This document shows, piece by piece, positions 17,781 to 27,629 of a stretch of DNA of 52,236 bases. Every line of letters begins with the position of its first letter. The stretch's first letter is position 1. The stretch is from Legionella yabuuchiae (lineage in GTDB: Bacteria > Pseudomonadota > Gammaproteobacteria > Legionellales > Legionellaceae): contig NZ_CAAAIW010000023.1 of assembly GCF_900640115.1 (NCBI RefSeq), forward strand, positions 1-52,236, written 5' to 3'. Both the position numbers and the translations under genes were made by a program. The notes beneath the pieces are model-generated. The model was not told the DNA's origin and ran no database searches. It worked only from the letters and a program-made list of their open reading frames with translations.

Positions 17781-19243
17781 CGTTGCCCCACAGTAACTTG
17801 TAACAACTTGCTGGAAGACAATGTAGAGTTAAACGCAGATTTTATTTCAGATTGAGTAACCGCATTCACTCGTTCAATGTAGGTATCTAAATAATCTTCT
17901 GGTAAATTATAAAAGGCTATTTTGAGAAGCATATCTGCAATGCTACTATTGCTTGCAATGGCCAGAGGAAAGCTGCCAATTAAATACTGTTTGGCTTCGG
18001 TTATCTCTTTGGGATTTGGACCATGTTGAACAAAATTTGTAAGCACTTTTCGTGTGATATCAATGGCTGTATTGGCTTGATTAGCTTTCGTAGCTAGGCT
18101 TATCAAAAAGGGGCCAACACCGGCTAAAGGTAAAAATTGGCTATGAACCCCATAACTAAGGCCGCGCTTTTCTCGAACCTCTATAGCCAGTTGTGATACC
18201 AAACTGCCACCGCCTAAAATATAATTTCCTACCACTAAGGGGAAATAGTCTTTATTGTGATGCGTGATGCCAAGTTGTCCAAGCCGAATTATAGTTTGCG
18301 AAGAGGGAAAGGGAACTTCGACATTCATGTCTTCACTGAGTGGTAAAGCTCTTATAATACTAGGGGGTGAAGCCCCTTTCTGAAGGCCTTGAGTAAGTTT
18401 CTCAGCAATTGCTTTAGCTTGGTCAGGTTGGATCGCTCCCACCAGGACAACGGTGGCATTTTGGCCCACAAAATGAGTTCTATAAAAATTACGAACGTCT
18501 TTTAAGGCTATCTGTTCCACGGTTTCAGTGGTTCCAAGCACTGGATGAGCATAAGGATGATCTTGATAGAGAACTCTAAAAAAAGCTTGATTAGCCACTT
18601 CATTGGGAGACTCTAATGCTTGGTTGATGGCCATTAATTGTTGACTTTTTTCACGATCAAACGCGGGAGCTAAAAAATCTGGTTTGGCAATAATTTTGGC
18701 AAAAATGTCTGTTGCACTGTTCAATGCGGTGGCTTCGCTGAGCGTTTTGAGATCCAATACGACCATATCTCTTGTGCTTTCAGTGTGATATTGGGCGCCG
18801 GTTGCCTCCAGTAGCTCAGCAATGGTGCTCGCATCTTTGCCATCATTACCTTGATTTAACAAATCCGTTGTAAGGGCACTTAGACCAAATTGATCGCCAT
18901 CATAAGCTGAGCCTGCTGCAAATGCGACTTTAATGTTCAGCATGGGGACTTCCATGGCTTGATAAAAAACAACGTTGGCCCCATTGCTTGTCTTCCAACT
19001 CATTGGCTTTAAGGAGCTAGCAGCTATGGCTGTAGGCATTAGTAAGAATAAGCTGCAGAATGCGACTATACCTATTTTCCCTATAGATGCTGATTTTTCC
19101 GTGAAATGATTTTTGTGGCCGCGGGATTTTAAAAAACGGATAATAGCTTGCTCTATTGGAAGTGTTTTAAAATCGTGAATGCGCGAAAAGCAAGAGCGAA
19201 AATTCAGTATCGTTAGATAGAATGGGTACAATAGTCTCATCAT
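17777..19243 (-). CDS. M16 family protease homologue lacking the zinc motif
   Basis: Periplasmic insulinase/pitrilysin-type protein, probably the non-catalytic partner of the M16 protease encoded just upstream. Two M16 domains are visible (about 75-270 and 275-488). At the position of the inverted zinc motif HxxEH the sequence is LSALTTDLLNQG, with no His or Glu ligands, so it should not bind zinc. The second domain carries a typical R-Y-like REKRGLSYGVHS segment. The frame includes ~50 residues before the hydrophobic signal (VAFCSLFLLMPTAIAAS); AAGGAT directly before ATGATG at 19243 supports the long start, giving an unusually long N-region. Gap to the upstream gene is 81 bases. Confidence 0.85.
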   Translation of the reverse strand: MMRLLYPFYLTILNFRSCFSRIHDFKTLPIEQAIIRFLKSRGHKNHFTEKSASIGKIGIVAFCSLFLLMPTAIAASSLKPMSWKTSNGANVVFYQAMEVPMLNIKVAFAAGSAYDGDQFGLSALTTDLLNQGNDGKDASTIAELLEATGAQYHTESTRDMVVLDLKTLSEATALNSATDIFAKIIAKPDFLAPAFDREKSQQLMAINQALESPNEVANQAFFRVLYQDHPYAHPVLGTTETVEQIALKDVRNFYRTHFVGQNATVVLVGAIQPDQAKAIAEKLTQGLQKGASPPSIIRALPLSEDMNVEVPFPSSQTIIRLGQLGITHHNKDYFPLVVGNYILGGGSLVSQLAIEVREKRGLSYGVHSQFLPLAGVGPFLISLATKANQANTAIDITRKVLTNFVQHGPNPKEITEAKQYLIGSFPLAIASNSSIADMLLKIAFYNLPEDYLDTYIERVNAVTQSEIKSAFNSTLSSSKLLQVTVGQR

Positions 19244-19324
19244 TATCCTTATTGTTCTTGACTCGTTAAACCTTTGCGTAATCTAGCAGTAATACGTTCA
19301 ATCTTCGGTTTGATCAAGTTGAGG

Positions 19325-20641
19325 TTACATTGAATTATCAGGAATTAATTTAGCCTCCGTCAGATTTTTTTCCTGGAAATACTTTTTAGCAACCGCTTGA
19401 ATTTGCTCAGGTGTGACACGATTAATGCGTTCGATATATTGTTCTGCCGTTTTCCAACCAAGTCCAATTGTTTCGAGAAGACCGATTTCCATTGCCTGAC
19501 CAAAAATAGAGTCGCGCTCAAATACTTTTTGAGCGATGATTTGTGTTTTGATTCGTTGCAATTCTTTATTTGACACTGTTTTCTGCTGCAGTTGTTGAAG
19601 TTCAGTTAACATATCTGATTTCAAGTCATCTAGGCTATGGCCTTGGCTAGGCGTTCCATACAAAACAAATTGTGTCTCATAGCGTGAATAGAGGTTGTAA
19701 ATCACATCAGTAACGCTAGCTACGTGTTTTCCTCGTACTAACTGTCGGCTAAAGCGTCCACTATCTCCGGCATCTAAAATCCCCGCCATGACTTCAAGTG
19801 CATAGGGTTCATAAGAATTGTCTCCTATAGATTTCACGGTTGGAACAGTATATCCAAGCATGAGCATAGGAACTTGAGCTGGTGCTCTTACAATAACTTC
19901 TTTTTTTCCTAGAGTTGGTGGTTCAATCTGGGCTTTACGTTTTGGTAAGGTGATTGGTTTCAGGTGCCCAAAGTATTTTTTTGCCAATTCATAAACTTCA
20001 GTTGGTTTTACATCCCCCACCACAATCAATGTGGCATTATTAGGTGCATAATATTTGGCATACCAATCACGGGCATCTTCAACCGTCATTTGTTCAAGAT
20101 CACTCATCCAACCAATGACGGGGTGATGGTAAGGAGAGGCCAGATGAGCTGCCGATAAAAATCGTTCGTAAGTGAGTGCTTGAGGGTTATCATCCGTTCT
20201 TAGGCGACGTTCTTCTTGAATCACCTTTATTTCCTTATCAAATTCTTCTTTATCTAACAGTAAGTTTTGCATCCGATCCGCTTCCAGTTCAAAACTGGTC
20301 GCAAGATGAGGGGCTGCAATTTTTTCAAAATAAGCAGTATAGTCTGTATTGGTGAATGCATTTTCTTGTCCACCTAAAGAAGAAATGGTTTTGGAAAAAA
20401 CACCTAAAGGATATTTCTCCGTCCCTTTAAACATTAAATGCTCAAGGGCATGAGAGACGCCAGTAATACCGCCTTTTTCATCCGCCGATCCAACATCGTA
20501 CCAAATCATTGAGACGACTACCGGTGCGCGATGGTCTTCTTTCACCACAACTTTTAAACCATTGTCCAGTGTAAAATCTTGTGTTTTACTGTAGGTTAGG
20601 GGGGTTAGTAGCGTTAATAGAACCATTAACACAACTCGCAT
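19325..20641 (-). CDS. Zinc-dependent M16 family peptidase (catalytic)
   Basis: A 438-residue periplasmic peptidase with a signal peptide (to TYSKT). The inverted zinc motif HALEH is at residues 64-68, and the third ligand Glu lies in FELEADRMQ (about 118-120), so this member should be active. A second inactive M16 domain follows, with REKR-less substrate-binding half ending near AVAKKYF. It pairs with the downstream zinc-less homologue, an arrangement like PqqF/PqqG-type or mitochondrial processing peptidase alpha/beta pairs. It is the first gene of the minus-strand operon and is divergent from ftsY. Confidence 0.92.
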   Translation of the reverse strand: MRVVLMVLLTLLTPLTYSKTQDFTLDNGLKVVVKEDHRAPVVVSMIWYDVGSADEKGGITGVSHALEHLMFKGTEKYPLGVFSKTISSLGGQENAFTNTDYTAYFEKIAAPHLATSFELEADRMQNLLLDKEEFDKEIKVIQEERRLRTDDNPQALTYERFLSAAHLASPYHHPVIGWMSDLEQMTVEDARDWYAKYYAPNNATLIVVGDVKPTEVYELAKKYFGHLKPITLPKRKAQIEPPTLGKKEVIVRAPAQVPMLMLGYTVPTVKSIGDNSYEPYALEVMAGILDAGDSGRFSRQLVRGKHVASVTDVIYNLYSRYETQFVLYGTPSQGHSLDDLKSDMLTELQQLQQKTVSNKELQRIKTQIIAQKVFERDSIFGQAMEIGLLETIGLGWKTAEQYIERINRVTPEQIQAVAKKYFQEKNLTEAKLIPDNSM

Positions 20642-20701
20642 GATTACACCTCAACTAAAAAAAAGTGATAGAATTCCACATTTCACCTAATTTGTATACC
20701 T

Positions 20702-21772
20702 ATGATTAAATGGTTTAAGCGAAATCAAGACGACAAAGAAACGAAGACATCCGAGACCTCTTCGGTAAAGCCTGAAGAGGGAAGCGCTTCATCAGTTCCA
20801 ATTATAGCAGAGGAACCGGCTATAACGCCGCCACTGGAAAGAAAAGGAATATTCGGTCGCTTTAAAGCGGGGTTGACTAAAACAAGGCATCATCTTGGGG
20901 ATGGGATCGGCCGGCTTTTATTAGGCAAAAAAGAAATCGATGCGGATTTGCTCGATGATCTCGAAACCATGTTATTGACCGCCGATGTAGGGATTGAAAC
21001 CACCCAAGCTATTATTGAGAAGTTGAGTGATGGGCTTGCTCGAAAACAATTAGCCGATGGTGACGCGGTATTTGCTGCACTTAAAGTACATTTGCAGACG
21101 GTTCTTATGCGTTCCTCAGAACCTTTGACGCTTAAAGCAGAAGAGGAAGGACCATTTGTTATTCTGATGGTGGGCGTTAATGGCGCAGGCAAAACCACTA
21201 CTATTGGCAAATTAGCTAAACAATTTCAACAACAAGGGAAAAAAGTGATGTTGGCTGCGGGGGATACCTTTCGAGCGGCAGCCATTGAGCAATTGGAAGC
21301 TTGGGGAGAGCGTAATAAAATACCAGTGATTGCCCAACATTCAGGCGCGGATAGCGCCTCTGTTGTCTATGATGCGTTGCAAGCGGCAAAAGCGAGGAAC
21401 TATGATGTATTAATTGCTGATACCGCGGGGCGGTTGCATACGCAACAGAACCTTATGGATGAGCTAAAAAAAATAAAGCGGGTTTTAACTAAATTAGACC
21501 CCAATGCCCCCCATGAGACGATGTTGGTTTTAGACGCAACGATTGGACAGAATGCTCTTAACCAAGCTCGGCAATTTAAAGAAGCCGTTGGCGTTACAGG
21601 GATTGCTATAACTAAGTTAGACGGCACAGCCAAAGGGGGAATTTTATTTGCTATTGCTAATGAATTAGATATACCATTTCGTTATATAGGGATTGGTGAA
21701 GGAATTGATGATTTACGTCCTTTCGATGCGGCGTATTTTGTTGATGCAATTTTCAATGATGATCGAATTTAA
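20702..21772 (+). CDS. ftsY: Signal recognition particle receptor FtsY
   Basis: SRP-receptor GTPase that brings ribosome-nascent chain-SRP complexes to SecYEG. The 356-residue protein has a short acidic/charged A domain (about 1-50), an N domain (LLGKKEIDADLLDDLETMLL), and the G domain with GVNGAGKTTTIGKLA (near 158), DTFRAAAIEQLE, DTAGR and TKLDGTAKGG. The ATG at 20702 follows an AT-rich gap shared with the divergent M16 gene. It starts the ftsY-ftsE-ftsX-rpoH set, the order found in E. coli and Legionella. Confidence 0.96.
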   Translation: MIKWFKRNQDDKETKTSETSSVKPEEGSASSVPIIAEEPAITPPLERKGIFGRFKAGLTKTRHHLGDGIGRLLLGKKEIDADLLDDLETMLLTADVGIETTQAIIEKLSDGLARKQLADGDAVFAALKVHLQTVLMRSSEPLTLKAEEEGPFVILMVGVNGAGKTTTIGKLAKQFQQQGKKVMLAAGDTFRAAAIEQLEAWGERNKIPVIAQHSGADSASVVYDALQAAKARNYDVLIADTAGRLHTQQNLMDELKKIKRVLTKLDPNAPHETMLVLDATIGQNALNQARQFKEAVGVTGIAITKLDGTAKGGILFAIANELDIPFRYIGIGEGIDDLRPFDAAYFVDAIFNDDRI

Positions 21773-22409
21773 CCAAGTCTGTAAACGATATCCAGGTGGC
21801 TTTGAGGCCCTCAATGAAGTCAACTTTTGTTTAGAGAAAGGAGAAATGGCCTTTTTAACGGGGCATTCAGGTGCAGGCAAAAGTACTTTGCTTAAACTCA
21901 TTGCTATGCTGGAGAAGCCGACTTCGGGTCAGATTATTATTAATGGGACAAGACTTAACCAGATAAAAAAACGCGATATTGCTGGGTTTCGTAGCACCCT
22001 TGGGATAACGTTCCAATCCCCTCATCTTTTAAATGACCGCAGCGTTTTTGAAAATGTTGCCCTACCGCTTAAGATACAAGGTGTTCACCCGCACAAACTG
22101 ACAAAGCGCGTTCACGCGGCATTAGATATGGTCGGCTTACTGAGCAAAGGCAAGTTGTTGCCCATTCATCTGTCTGGCGGTGAACAACAGCGCGTAGGAA
22201 TTGCACGCGCCGTGGTCCATAAGCCTCAACTCGTATTGGCGGATGAACCCACCGGAAATCTAGATCCAAGTTTATCGTCTGAAGTGATGAACATTTTTGA
22301 AGAGTTTAATCAGGTTGGCGTAAGTGTACTTATCGCAACGCATGATCTGGCTTTGATCGCTGGAATGAAGCATCGTATTTTGATGTTAAGAGGTGGCCGC
22401 TTATGTTAA
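21759..22409 (+). CDS. ftsE: Cell division ATP-binding protein FtsE
   Basis: ATPase of the FtsEX complex that activates periplasmic amidase control at the septum; AmiB encoded earlier in the window is a candidate downstream target. The 216-residue protein has Walker A GHSGAGKST (35-43), signature LSGGEQQRVGIARA, and Walker B LVLADEPTGNLD. The frame is open from 21693 but the conserved N-terminus MIEFNQVCKRYP fits the ATG at 21759, which overlaps the end of ftsY by 14 bases; an adjacent ATG at 21756 is an equal option. It overlaps ftsX by 7 bases. Confidence 0.95.
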   Translation: MIEFNQVCKRYPGGFEALNEVNFCLEKGEMAFLTGHSGAGKSTLLKLIAMLEKPTSGQIIINGTRLNQIKKRDIAGFRSTLGITFQSPHLLNDRSVFENVALPLKIQGVHPHKLTKRVHAALDMVGLLSKGKLLPIHLSGGEQQRVGIARAVVHKPQLVLADEPTGNLDPSLSSEVMNIFEEFNQVGVSVLIATHDLALIAGMKHRILMLRGGRLC

Positions 22410-23332
22410 GTGTATTACGTACTTATCTAGCACATCATGTGCAAGCTGCGATAAGTAGCATGAACACCATGTTGCAAAAGCCCTTAGCGACCATAATGAC
22501 AATTATTGTTATCGCAATTACCTTATCGCTACCGGCTTTATTTTGGGTATTTACAGCCAACCTTGAGCAGCTCACCAGTAATTGGAAACAAAGTGGGCAC
22601 ATCTCTTTGTACTTGACGCCGTCCTTATCCGAACTTAAGCAAACAGCTGTTCTTACTGAAGTTCGTTCCATAAAAGGTGTTGGTCAAGCAACGCTCAAAA
22701 CACCTAAAGAAGGTATGACTGAGTTGCAGCGCCAAGAAGGTATGGCGGATATTATGAGTTATTTACCTGAAAATCCTTTACCCGCAGTCATTGAGATTAT
22801 CCCTGCGATTAGTATCGATAAACCTAGCGAGATTGAAGCCTTATATCAGCAACTTAAAGCGCTTTCACACGTTGATCAGGCAAAACTCGATATGCAATGG
22901 GTAAATCGTCTCCACGCAATCTTGGATTTTGCTACGAATATCGTGCATGGGTTAATGATTTTACTGGCTTTGGCTGTGATTTTAATTATTGGTAATACAC
23001 TTCGTCTTGCAATTCAAAGCCGGCATGAAGAAATACAAGTTTTAAAATTAATTGGAGCTACCGATTCATTTATTGTTCGCCCCTTTTTATATTCTGGGCT
23101 TTGGTACGGGTTGGCCGGAGCTGTTGTGGCTGTATTGCTCGTCAATATCTTTCTCTTAAGCCTCGTTATGGCTGCCAATAATCTGGCCGCAGCTTATCAG
23201 ATGCATTATCCTTTGGCAGGACTGACGTTCGCTCAAATCTTGCTACTCATTCTTGCAGCGACTATACTTGGCTGGCTTGGTGCAAGGCTGTCGGTTAAAC
23301 GCCAGCTTGCATCTATTGAGCCTTATTACTGA
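22403..23332 (+). CDS. ftsX: Cell division protein FtsX
   Basis: Membrane partner of FtsE, 309 residues. One N-terminal membrane segment (about 32-55), a periplasmic domain (about 56-170) that would contact the EnvC-type amidase activator, and three C-terminal membrane segments of the FtsX/MacB type (about 178-200, 228-255, 275-295). The RHEEIQVLKLIGATDSFI coupling region is conserved. Its ATG lies inside the ftsE stop region, so the two proteins are made together. Confidence 0.94.
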   Translation: MLSVLRTYLAHHVQAAISSMNTMLQKPLATIMTIIVIAITLSLPALFWVFTANLEQLTSNWKQSGHISLYLTPSLSELKQTAVLTEVRSIKGVGQATLKTPKEGMTELQRQEGMADIMSYLPENPLPAVIEIIPAISIDKPSEIEALYQQLKALSHVDQAKLDMQWVNRLHAILDFATNIVHGLMILLALAVILIIGNTLRLAIQSRHEEIQVLKLIGATDSFIVRPFLYSGLWYGLAGAVVAVLLVNIFLLSLVMAANNLAAAYQMHYPLAGLTFAQILLLILAATILGWLGARLSVKRQLASIEPYY

Positions 23333-23424
23333 TAGTATTATAATATACCCAATCATTATTTCGACAGATAAAAAAGAAGAAATAAGTTTTATATGAAAGT
23401 ATGGCTTTATCTAGAGGAATGAAC

Positions 23425-24294
23425 ATGAGTCTTCAGTTGCATCTTTCAACCGCAAATTTCCCGTTAGGTAGTCTTGACGCTTATATCCATCGCGTAAATC
23501 AAATCCCAATGTTGACCGCAGAGGAAGAAATTGATTGTGCAAAGCGGTTTCATGACGAAGGTGACTTAGAAAGCGCACGTCGTTTAGTACTTGCGCATTT
23601 ACGCTATGTCGTACGTGTTGCACGAGGGTATTTGGGTTATGGATTACCTCTGGGCGATCTCATTCAGGAAGGAAATGTTGGGTTGATGAAAGCGGTAAAG
23701 CGCTTTGATCCATCCATCGGCGTTCGTCTGGTTTCGTTTGCAGTGCATTGGATTCGAGCCGAGATTCATGAATTCGTTATTCAAAATTGGCGTATTGTTA
23801 AGGTCGCAACAACCAAAGCGCAGCGTAAGTTATTTTTTAATATGCGACAAATGAAAAAGCGCTTAGGCTGGATGACTAGTGAAGAAGTGGATGCTGTGGC
23901 TCAAGACCTTGGCGTATCCCGTGAAGATGTTTTGGTGATGGAAGAGCGTCTAAATGCTATGGACGCTTCATTTGATTTTTCCGATTCGGATGAAGATGAC
24001 AACGGTAGTTACAAATCAGTTCCCGCTCGCTTTTTACATGATAATGGCAGTGATCCGGCGTATGTTCTCGAACAAGAAGATAGCAGCACCCAAAGCCATG
24101 AAAAGCTTCATTTAGCCTTAGAGCGTCTGGATGAGCGTAGCCAAGATATTTTACAGCAGCGCTGGTTGTCTAATGAAAAAGCCGTTACGCTGCATGCCTT
24201 GGCTGATAAATATGGAGTATCGGCTGAACGAGTCAGACAGTTGGAAAAAAATGCAATGAAAAAGTTACGTCAGTATATGGAAGAAGTGGCTTAG
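23425..24294 (+). CDS. rpoH: RNA polymerase sigma factor RpoH (sigma-32)
   Basis: Heat-shock sigma factor; 289 residues from the ATG at 23425, chosen because AGAGGA (23413-23418) lies 6 bases upstream and because family members start shortly before [20 protein letters not shown]. Region 2 is intact ([19 protein letters not shown]), the RpoH box that defines the family is [16 protein letters not shown], and region 4 ends with [17 protein letters not shown]. In-frame ATGs at 23401 and 23419 are less well placed. The 92-bp gap after ftsX contains AT-rich sequence that may hold a promoter. Confidence 0.95.
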   Translation: MSLQLHLSTANFPLGSLDAYIHRVNQIPMLTAEEEIDCAKRFHDEGDLESARRLVLAHLRYVVRVARGYLGYGLPLGDLIQEGNVGLMKAVKRFDPSIGVRLVSFAVHWIRAEIHEFVIQNWRIVKVATTKAQRKLFFNMRQMKKRLGWMTSEEVDAVAQDLGVSREDVLVMEERLNAMDASFDFSDSDEDDNGSYKSVPARFLHDNGSDPAYVLEQEDSSTQSHEKLHLALERLDERSQDILQQRWLSNEKAVTLHALADKYGVSAERVRQLEKNAMKKLRQYMEEVA

Positions 24295-24349
24295 CTAAAG
24301 AGAGACGCTCTTAAATCTCATGGATCTTGCTGTTCTCGTACCGGTCGGT

Positions 24350-24399
24350 CCCCTTGAGTGACCTTGCATCTGTGTTATCAATGTCGGTCACTCAAGGGG
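24350..24399. terminator. Hairpin between rpoH and add
   Basis: CCCCTTGAGTGACC (24350-24363) and GGTCACTCAAGGGG (24386-24399) are perfect 14-bp inverted repeats with a 22-base loop, between two convergent genes. There is no long U-tract, so it may act on both strands mainly as a barrier. Confidence 0.65.
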
Positions 24400-24442
24400 T
24401 GATAAGCTACGGTAGTTAGCCTTATCAATACAGAGTATAACC

Positions 24443-25420
24443 TTACTGTAATTTACTTCGCAATTCTTCCCTTGTTTTCTCATCAACGAACGCAGATTCG
24501 ATAGCCATTAATGTGATCTGATTGATCTGATCGTCACTATAACCATAAGCTTCTTGAACAAGTCGATATTCGCGCGCTAGGTTCGTGGTAAAAAACGGGG
24601 GATCGTCTGAGTTGATGCTAATGTTTAACCCAGCTTCGTATAATTTAGGAAAGGGATGCTCACTAAGATTTTTAAATAGTCCCAACTTAATATTGCTGGA
24701 TGGACAAAGCTCTAAAGCAATGCCGCGATCTTTAACCATAGCCATGGTTTCCGGTGAATTAATCACTTGCACGCCATGCCCAATGCGTTTTATTGGTAAT
24801 GTTTCCATCGCTTCAACCATACCACTGGCTGGTGCAAACTCACCGGCATGAGCGGTACATTCGAGTCCAGCATCGGAGGCAATTTGATATGCTTTGCTAA
24901 ACAGCCCTGGAGGGAAGTTAATTTCATCACCGCCCAATCCAAAACCAGTAGCACAAGGCACGGAGTGGCGAGCAGCATTCTGTGCGACGCGCTCAGCAGA
25001 TTCGGCCCCAAAATGTCTTACCGCGGTAATAATAATTCGTCCAACAATATCAAAGTCTGCTTTTGAATCATCCACGGCTTTTTGAATTGCTTGTAAATGT
25101 TCTATGGAAGGAATGCCACTTGCTTTTTCCGCGTGATCCGGTGAGTACATCATCTCTACATAAATAGCGCCACCCTCAGCGCAAGAACGTAAATAATCAT
25201 AAGTGATGTCATAATAATCTTGCGGCCGTTTAATGAGATCGGCAACAACATCATAGACCTGTAAAAAGTGAAGAAAGTCACGGGATAAATAACTTGTTCC
25301 ATCTTCAGAAATTAAATCCTCAGGTAAAGGAAGATTATTGCGCTGAGCTAAGGTTCGTGCAAGGTTAGGTGATATAGTTCCTTCTAAGTGAACGTGCAAT
25401 TCTGCTTTTTTTAATGACAT
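24443..25420 (-). CDS. add: Adenosine deaminase
   Basis: Converts adenosine to inosine for purine salvage; a related adenine deaminase is the main alternative. The 325-residue TIM-barrel protein has the zinc motif HVHLEGT (His9 and His11), the third His and catalytic Glu region TAHAGE, and the aspartate pair SDDPP near the C-terminus. The start MSLKKAELHVHLEGT is the family N-terminus. The gene is alone on its strand and diverges from a small unknown gene. Confidence 0.92.
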   Translation of the reverse strand: MSLKKAELHVHLEGTISPNLARTLAQRNNLPLPEDLISEDGTSYLSRDFLHFLQVYDVVADLIKRPQDYYDITYDYLRSCAEGGAIYVEMMYSPDHAEKASGIPSIEHLQAIQKAVDDSKADFDIVGRIIITAVRHFGAESAERVAQNAARHSVPCATGFGLGGDEINFPPGLFSKAYQIASDAGLECTAHAGEFAPASGMVEAMETLPIKRIGHGVQVINSPETMAMVKDRGIALELCPSSNIKLGLFKNLSEHPFPKLYEAGLNISINSDDPPFFTTNLAREYRLVQEAYGYSDDQINQITLMAIESAFVDEKTREELRSKLQ

Positions 25421-25510
25421 TTTGCCCTCTTTATTTAAATCATGAATGGCAACTTTAATGAAAACCTTATAAAATTACCAGTAGGTTTAACTTGTTTAAA
25501 TGGAAACAAT

Positions 25511-25696
25511 ATGAGTGTACAAGATATTGATAAATCCTACGTCAGTCCCATTGATAAATTTTTATATAAATACGATGCGACGCATGAGAAAACCCAATCG
25601 CAGCTAAAAGAAATCAAGAAGCATGAGCGCATAGCGAATCTGCGTGATAATCCTGAAGCTGGCAAACAGCAAGATCAAATTTGGCAAGATTTTTAG
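25511..25696 (+). CDS. Small conserved-looking protein of unknown function
   Basis: A 61-residue highly charged, probably helical protein. I do not recognise it. The frame extends upstream to 25442, but GGAAAC lies 6 bases before the ATG at 25511 and the upstream stretch looks non-coding, so I start there. It begins SVQDIDKSYVSPIDKFLY and has a Lys/Glu-rich middle suggestive of a coiled coil. It converges with the phosphate transporter gene with no spacer at all. Coding potential is supported only by composition and ribosome binding site. Confidence 0.55.
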   Translation: MSVQDIDKSYVSPIDKFLYKYDATHEKTQSQLKEIKKHERIANLRDNPEAGKQQDQIWQDF

Positions 25697-26950
25697 TTAA
25701 CCAAACGCTGCATGGATGATTTTATAGGAAAGTATCGTTAAAAGGGATGCAGCAGGTAAGGTTAATATCCATGAGGTGAAAATATTGCGAATAACCAACA
25801 GGTTTAAAGCACCAATACCTCGTGCGAGACCAACCCCCAAAACTGCACCAACCAGTGTTTGTGTGGCAGAAACGGGGATCCCAATGGACGTTGCAATCAC
25901 AACCGTTGTAGCCGCTGCGAGCGTTGCGGCAAACGCTCGGCTTGGGGTCAGTGCAGTGATGGAGCTACCTACGGTTTCAATCACTTTACGTCCATACATC
26001 AATAAACCAGTGACAACCCCAACACAACCTAACAAGATAATCCACGCTGGATAATCGGTGGCTTCAAACGGTTGATTGGCATCAAGAACCAGAGAGTGAA
26101 TAATTGTTAAAGGACCTACGGCCAGGGAAACATCATTAGCACCATGGGCAAAAACCATGGCGCAGGCTGTAAGAGCCATTAATACTGCAAAATATTTTTC
26201 GACTTGTAGAAAACGCTCGCGCCGTCTTAAATTAGGGCGTTCTGGAATTCGGCGAATAAAAATTAAACCAATTGCGGTTAAGACAATGCTTGTTACTAAT
26301 GTTACTGCAATATCTTGCTTAAGATTTAACCGAATATCGAAATGATTGAGTCCTTTAAAGACAGTAATAAACGACAAAACCGTTCCAATTAAGAATAAAT
26401 AAACTGGAATAAAGCGTTTTGCTTTGGCTAAAGGGTCGCTTTTAACGAAAATAGATTGCTGAATACTAATAAATAAGGCATAAGCTGTGGTTCCAGCGAT
26501 CAAGGGCGACGTCACCCACCCGATGGCAATATGAGAGACTTGGTGCCAATGTATCGCGTTTTTCCCGAGTACAATTCCACCAAAACCAACCATAGAGCCG
26601 ACCAATGCATTGGTAATTGATACAGGCAAGCCATAGTAGCTGGCAAGGTTCATCCAGATGGTGCAAGCCAGTAATACGCTTAACATGCCCTGAATCAAAA
26701 TATAGGGATGAGTCACTAACTCGCTGGTGTTAATGATGCCATCGCGCATGGTTTCGGTCACGCCGGTTCCGCCTAAAAAAGCACCGGCAAATTCGAAGAT
26801 CACAGCGATTAACATGGCTTGTTTAACCGTTACGGCCTTAGATCCCATCGTCGTGCTCATGACGTTCGCTAAATCATTGGCCCCAACGCCCCAGGTCATA
26901 AAGAAACAAAGAAAGATTGCGAGTATTACGTATATTAGTGTTAAATCCAT
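25697..26950 (-). CDS. PiT family inorganic phosphate transporter
   Basis: Low-affinity, cation- or proton-coupled phosphate permease in the inner membrane. The 417-residue protein has two inverted halves, each with the PiT signature: GANDLANVMSTTMGSKAV near the N-terminus and GANDVSLAVGPL in the second half, plus 10 or more membrane segments. The frame opens at 26989, but the start MDLTLIYVILAIF at 26950 lies 8 bases after the stop of the DUF47 gene and begins directly with membrane segment 1. The DUF47-PiT pairing is a standard two-gene operon. Confidence 0.93.
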   Translation of the reverse strand: MDLTLIYVILAIFLCFFMTWGVGANDLANVMSTTMGSKAVTVKQAMLIAVIFEFAGAFLGGTGVTETMRDGIINTSELVTHPYILIQGMLSVLLACTIWMNLASYYGLPVSITNALVGSMVGFGGIVLGKNAIHWHQVSHIAIGWVTSPLIAGTTAYALFISIQQSIFVKSDPLAKAKRFIPVYLFLIGTVLSFITVFKGLNHFDIRLNLKQDIAVTLVTSIVLTAIGLIFIRRIPERPNLRRRERFLQVEKYFAVLMALTACAMVFAHGANDVSLAVGPLTIIHSLVLDANQPFEATDYPAWIILLGCVGVVTGLLMYGRKVIETVGSSITALTPSRAFAATLAAATTVVIATSIGIPVSATQTLVGAVLGVGLARGIGALNLLVIRNIFTSWILTLPAASLLTILSYKIIHAAFG

Positions 26951-26957
26951 AGAGAAC

Positions 26958-27629
26958 TTACCGGGCAATAAGAATTTGCAGGCGACCACCTACAGTTTGA
27001 GCATGGTCGGCTAAGTCACCAATCCATTGGACTAATTTGTAAAGGAAAACAATTTCAATAGCAGGCAAATCCTTTTCCAGCTCAAAAATGCGATGACGAA
27101 TGTCTGCTAACTTATCATCACTGTCGTGCTCTATTTCATCGAGAGTTACGATCATTTCTTCAACAATTTTTACTTCACTACCACGAAAACCAGTTTCAAG
27201 AAGTTCATCCAATTCGTTAATGGCTTTACAAGCTTGTTTTGCGGCATCTAGTGAGCGATTTAAAAAGGGCATGAAGAGGTTAGAAAGCGCTTTTGGAAGT
27301 TGCATTTGTCGGCTAATAATAAGTCCTGCAATATCCTCGGCTTTATTGGCGATACGATCTTGAGCGCTTAACAGCTCAAGAAGATCTGTGCGTGAAACGG
27401 GTAGAAAAAGGCCTGTTGGTAAATGTAAGCGAAGATCACGCTTAATCAAATCGGCTTCTTTTTCAACTTTTGAAATTTTATCGCGAATAATGAGCGCTTC
27501 ATCCCAGTTATTATTCAATACAGCTTCAAAAAATGGAGACAGCTGTTTCGCACAAAGATACACTTTGCGCATATGCTGCTCAATAGGCCGAATTGGGGAT
27601 GGGCCAAACATGTTAAAAATGCGGCTCAT
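26958..27629 (-). CDS. DUF47/PhoU-like phosphate transport regulator (TIGR00153)
   Basis: A 223-residue all-helical cytoplasmic protein of the DUF47 family, related to PhoU, that is nearly always encoded beside a PiT transporter and is thought to control it. Recognisable elements are the N-terminal FNMFGPSPIRPIEQHM, the E/D-rich helices (KVEKEADLIKRDL) and DEIEHDSDDKLADIRH, which resemble PhoU metal-binding repeats. It is the first gene of the two-gene operon. Confidence 0.9.
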   Translation of the reverse strand: MSRIFNMFGPSPIRPIEQHMRKVYLCAKQLSPFFEAVLNNNWDEALIIRDKISKVEKEADLIKRDLRLHLPTGLFLPVSRTDLLELLSAQDRIANKAEDIAGLIISRQMQLPKALSNLFMPFLNRSLDAAKQACKAINELDELLETGFRGSEVKIVEEMIVTLDEIEHDSDDKLADIRHRIFELEKDLPAIEIVFLYKLVQWIGDLADHAQTVGGRLQILIAR

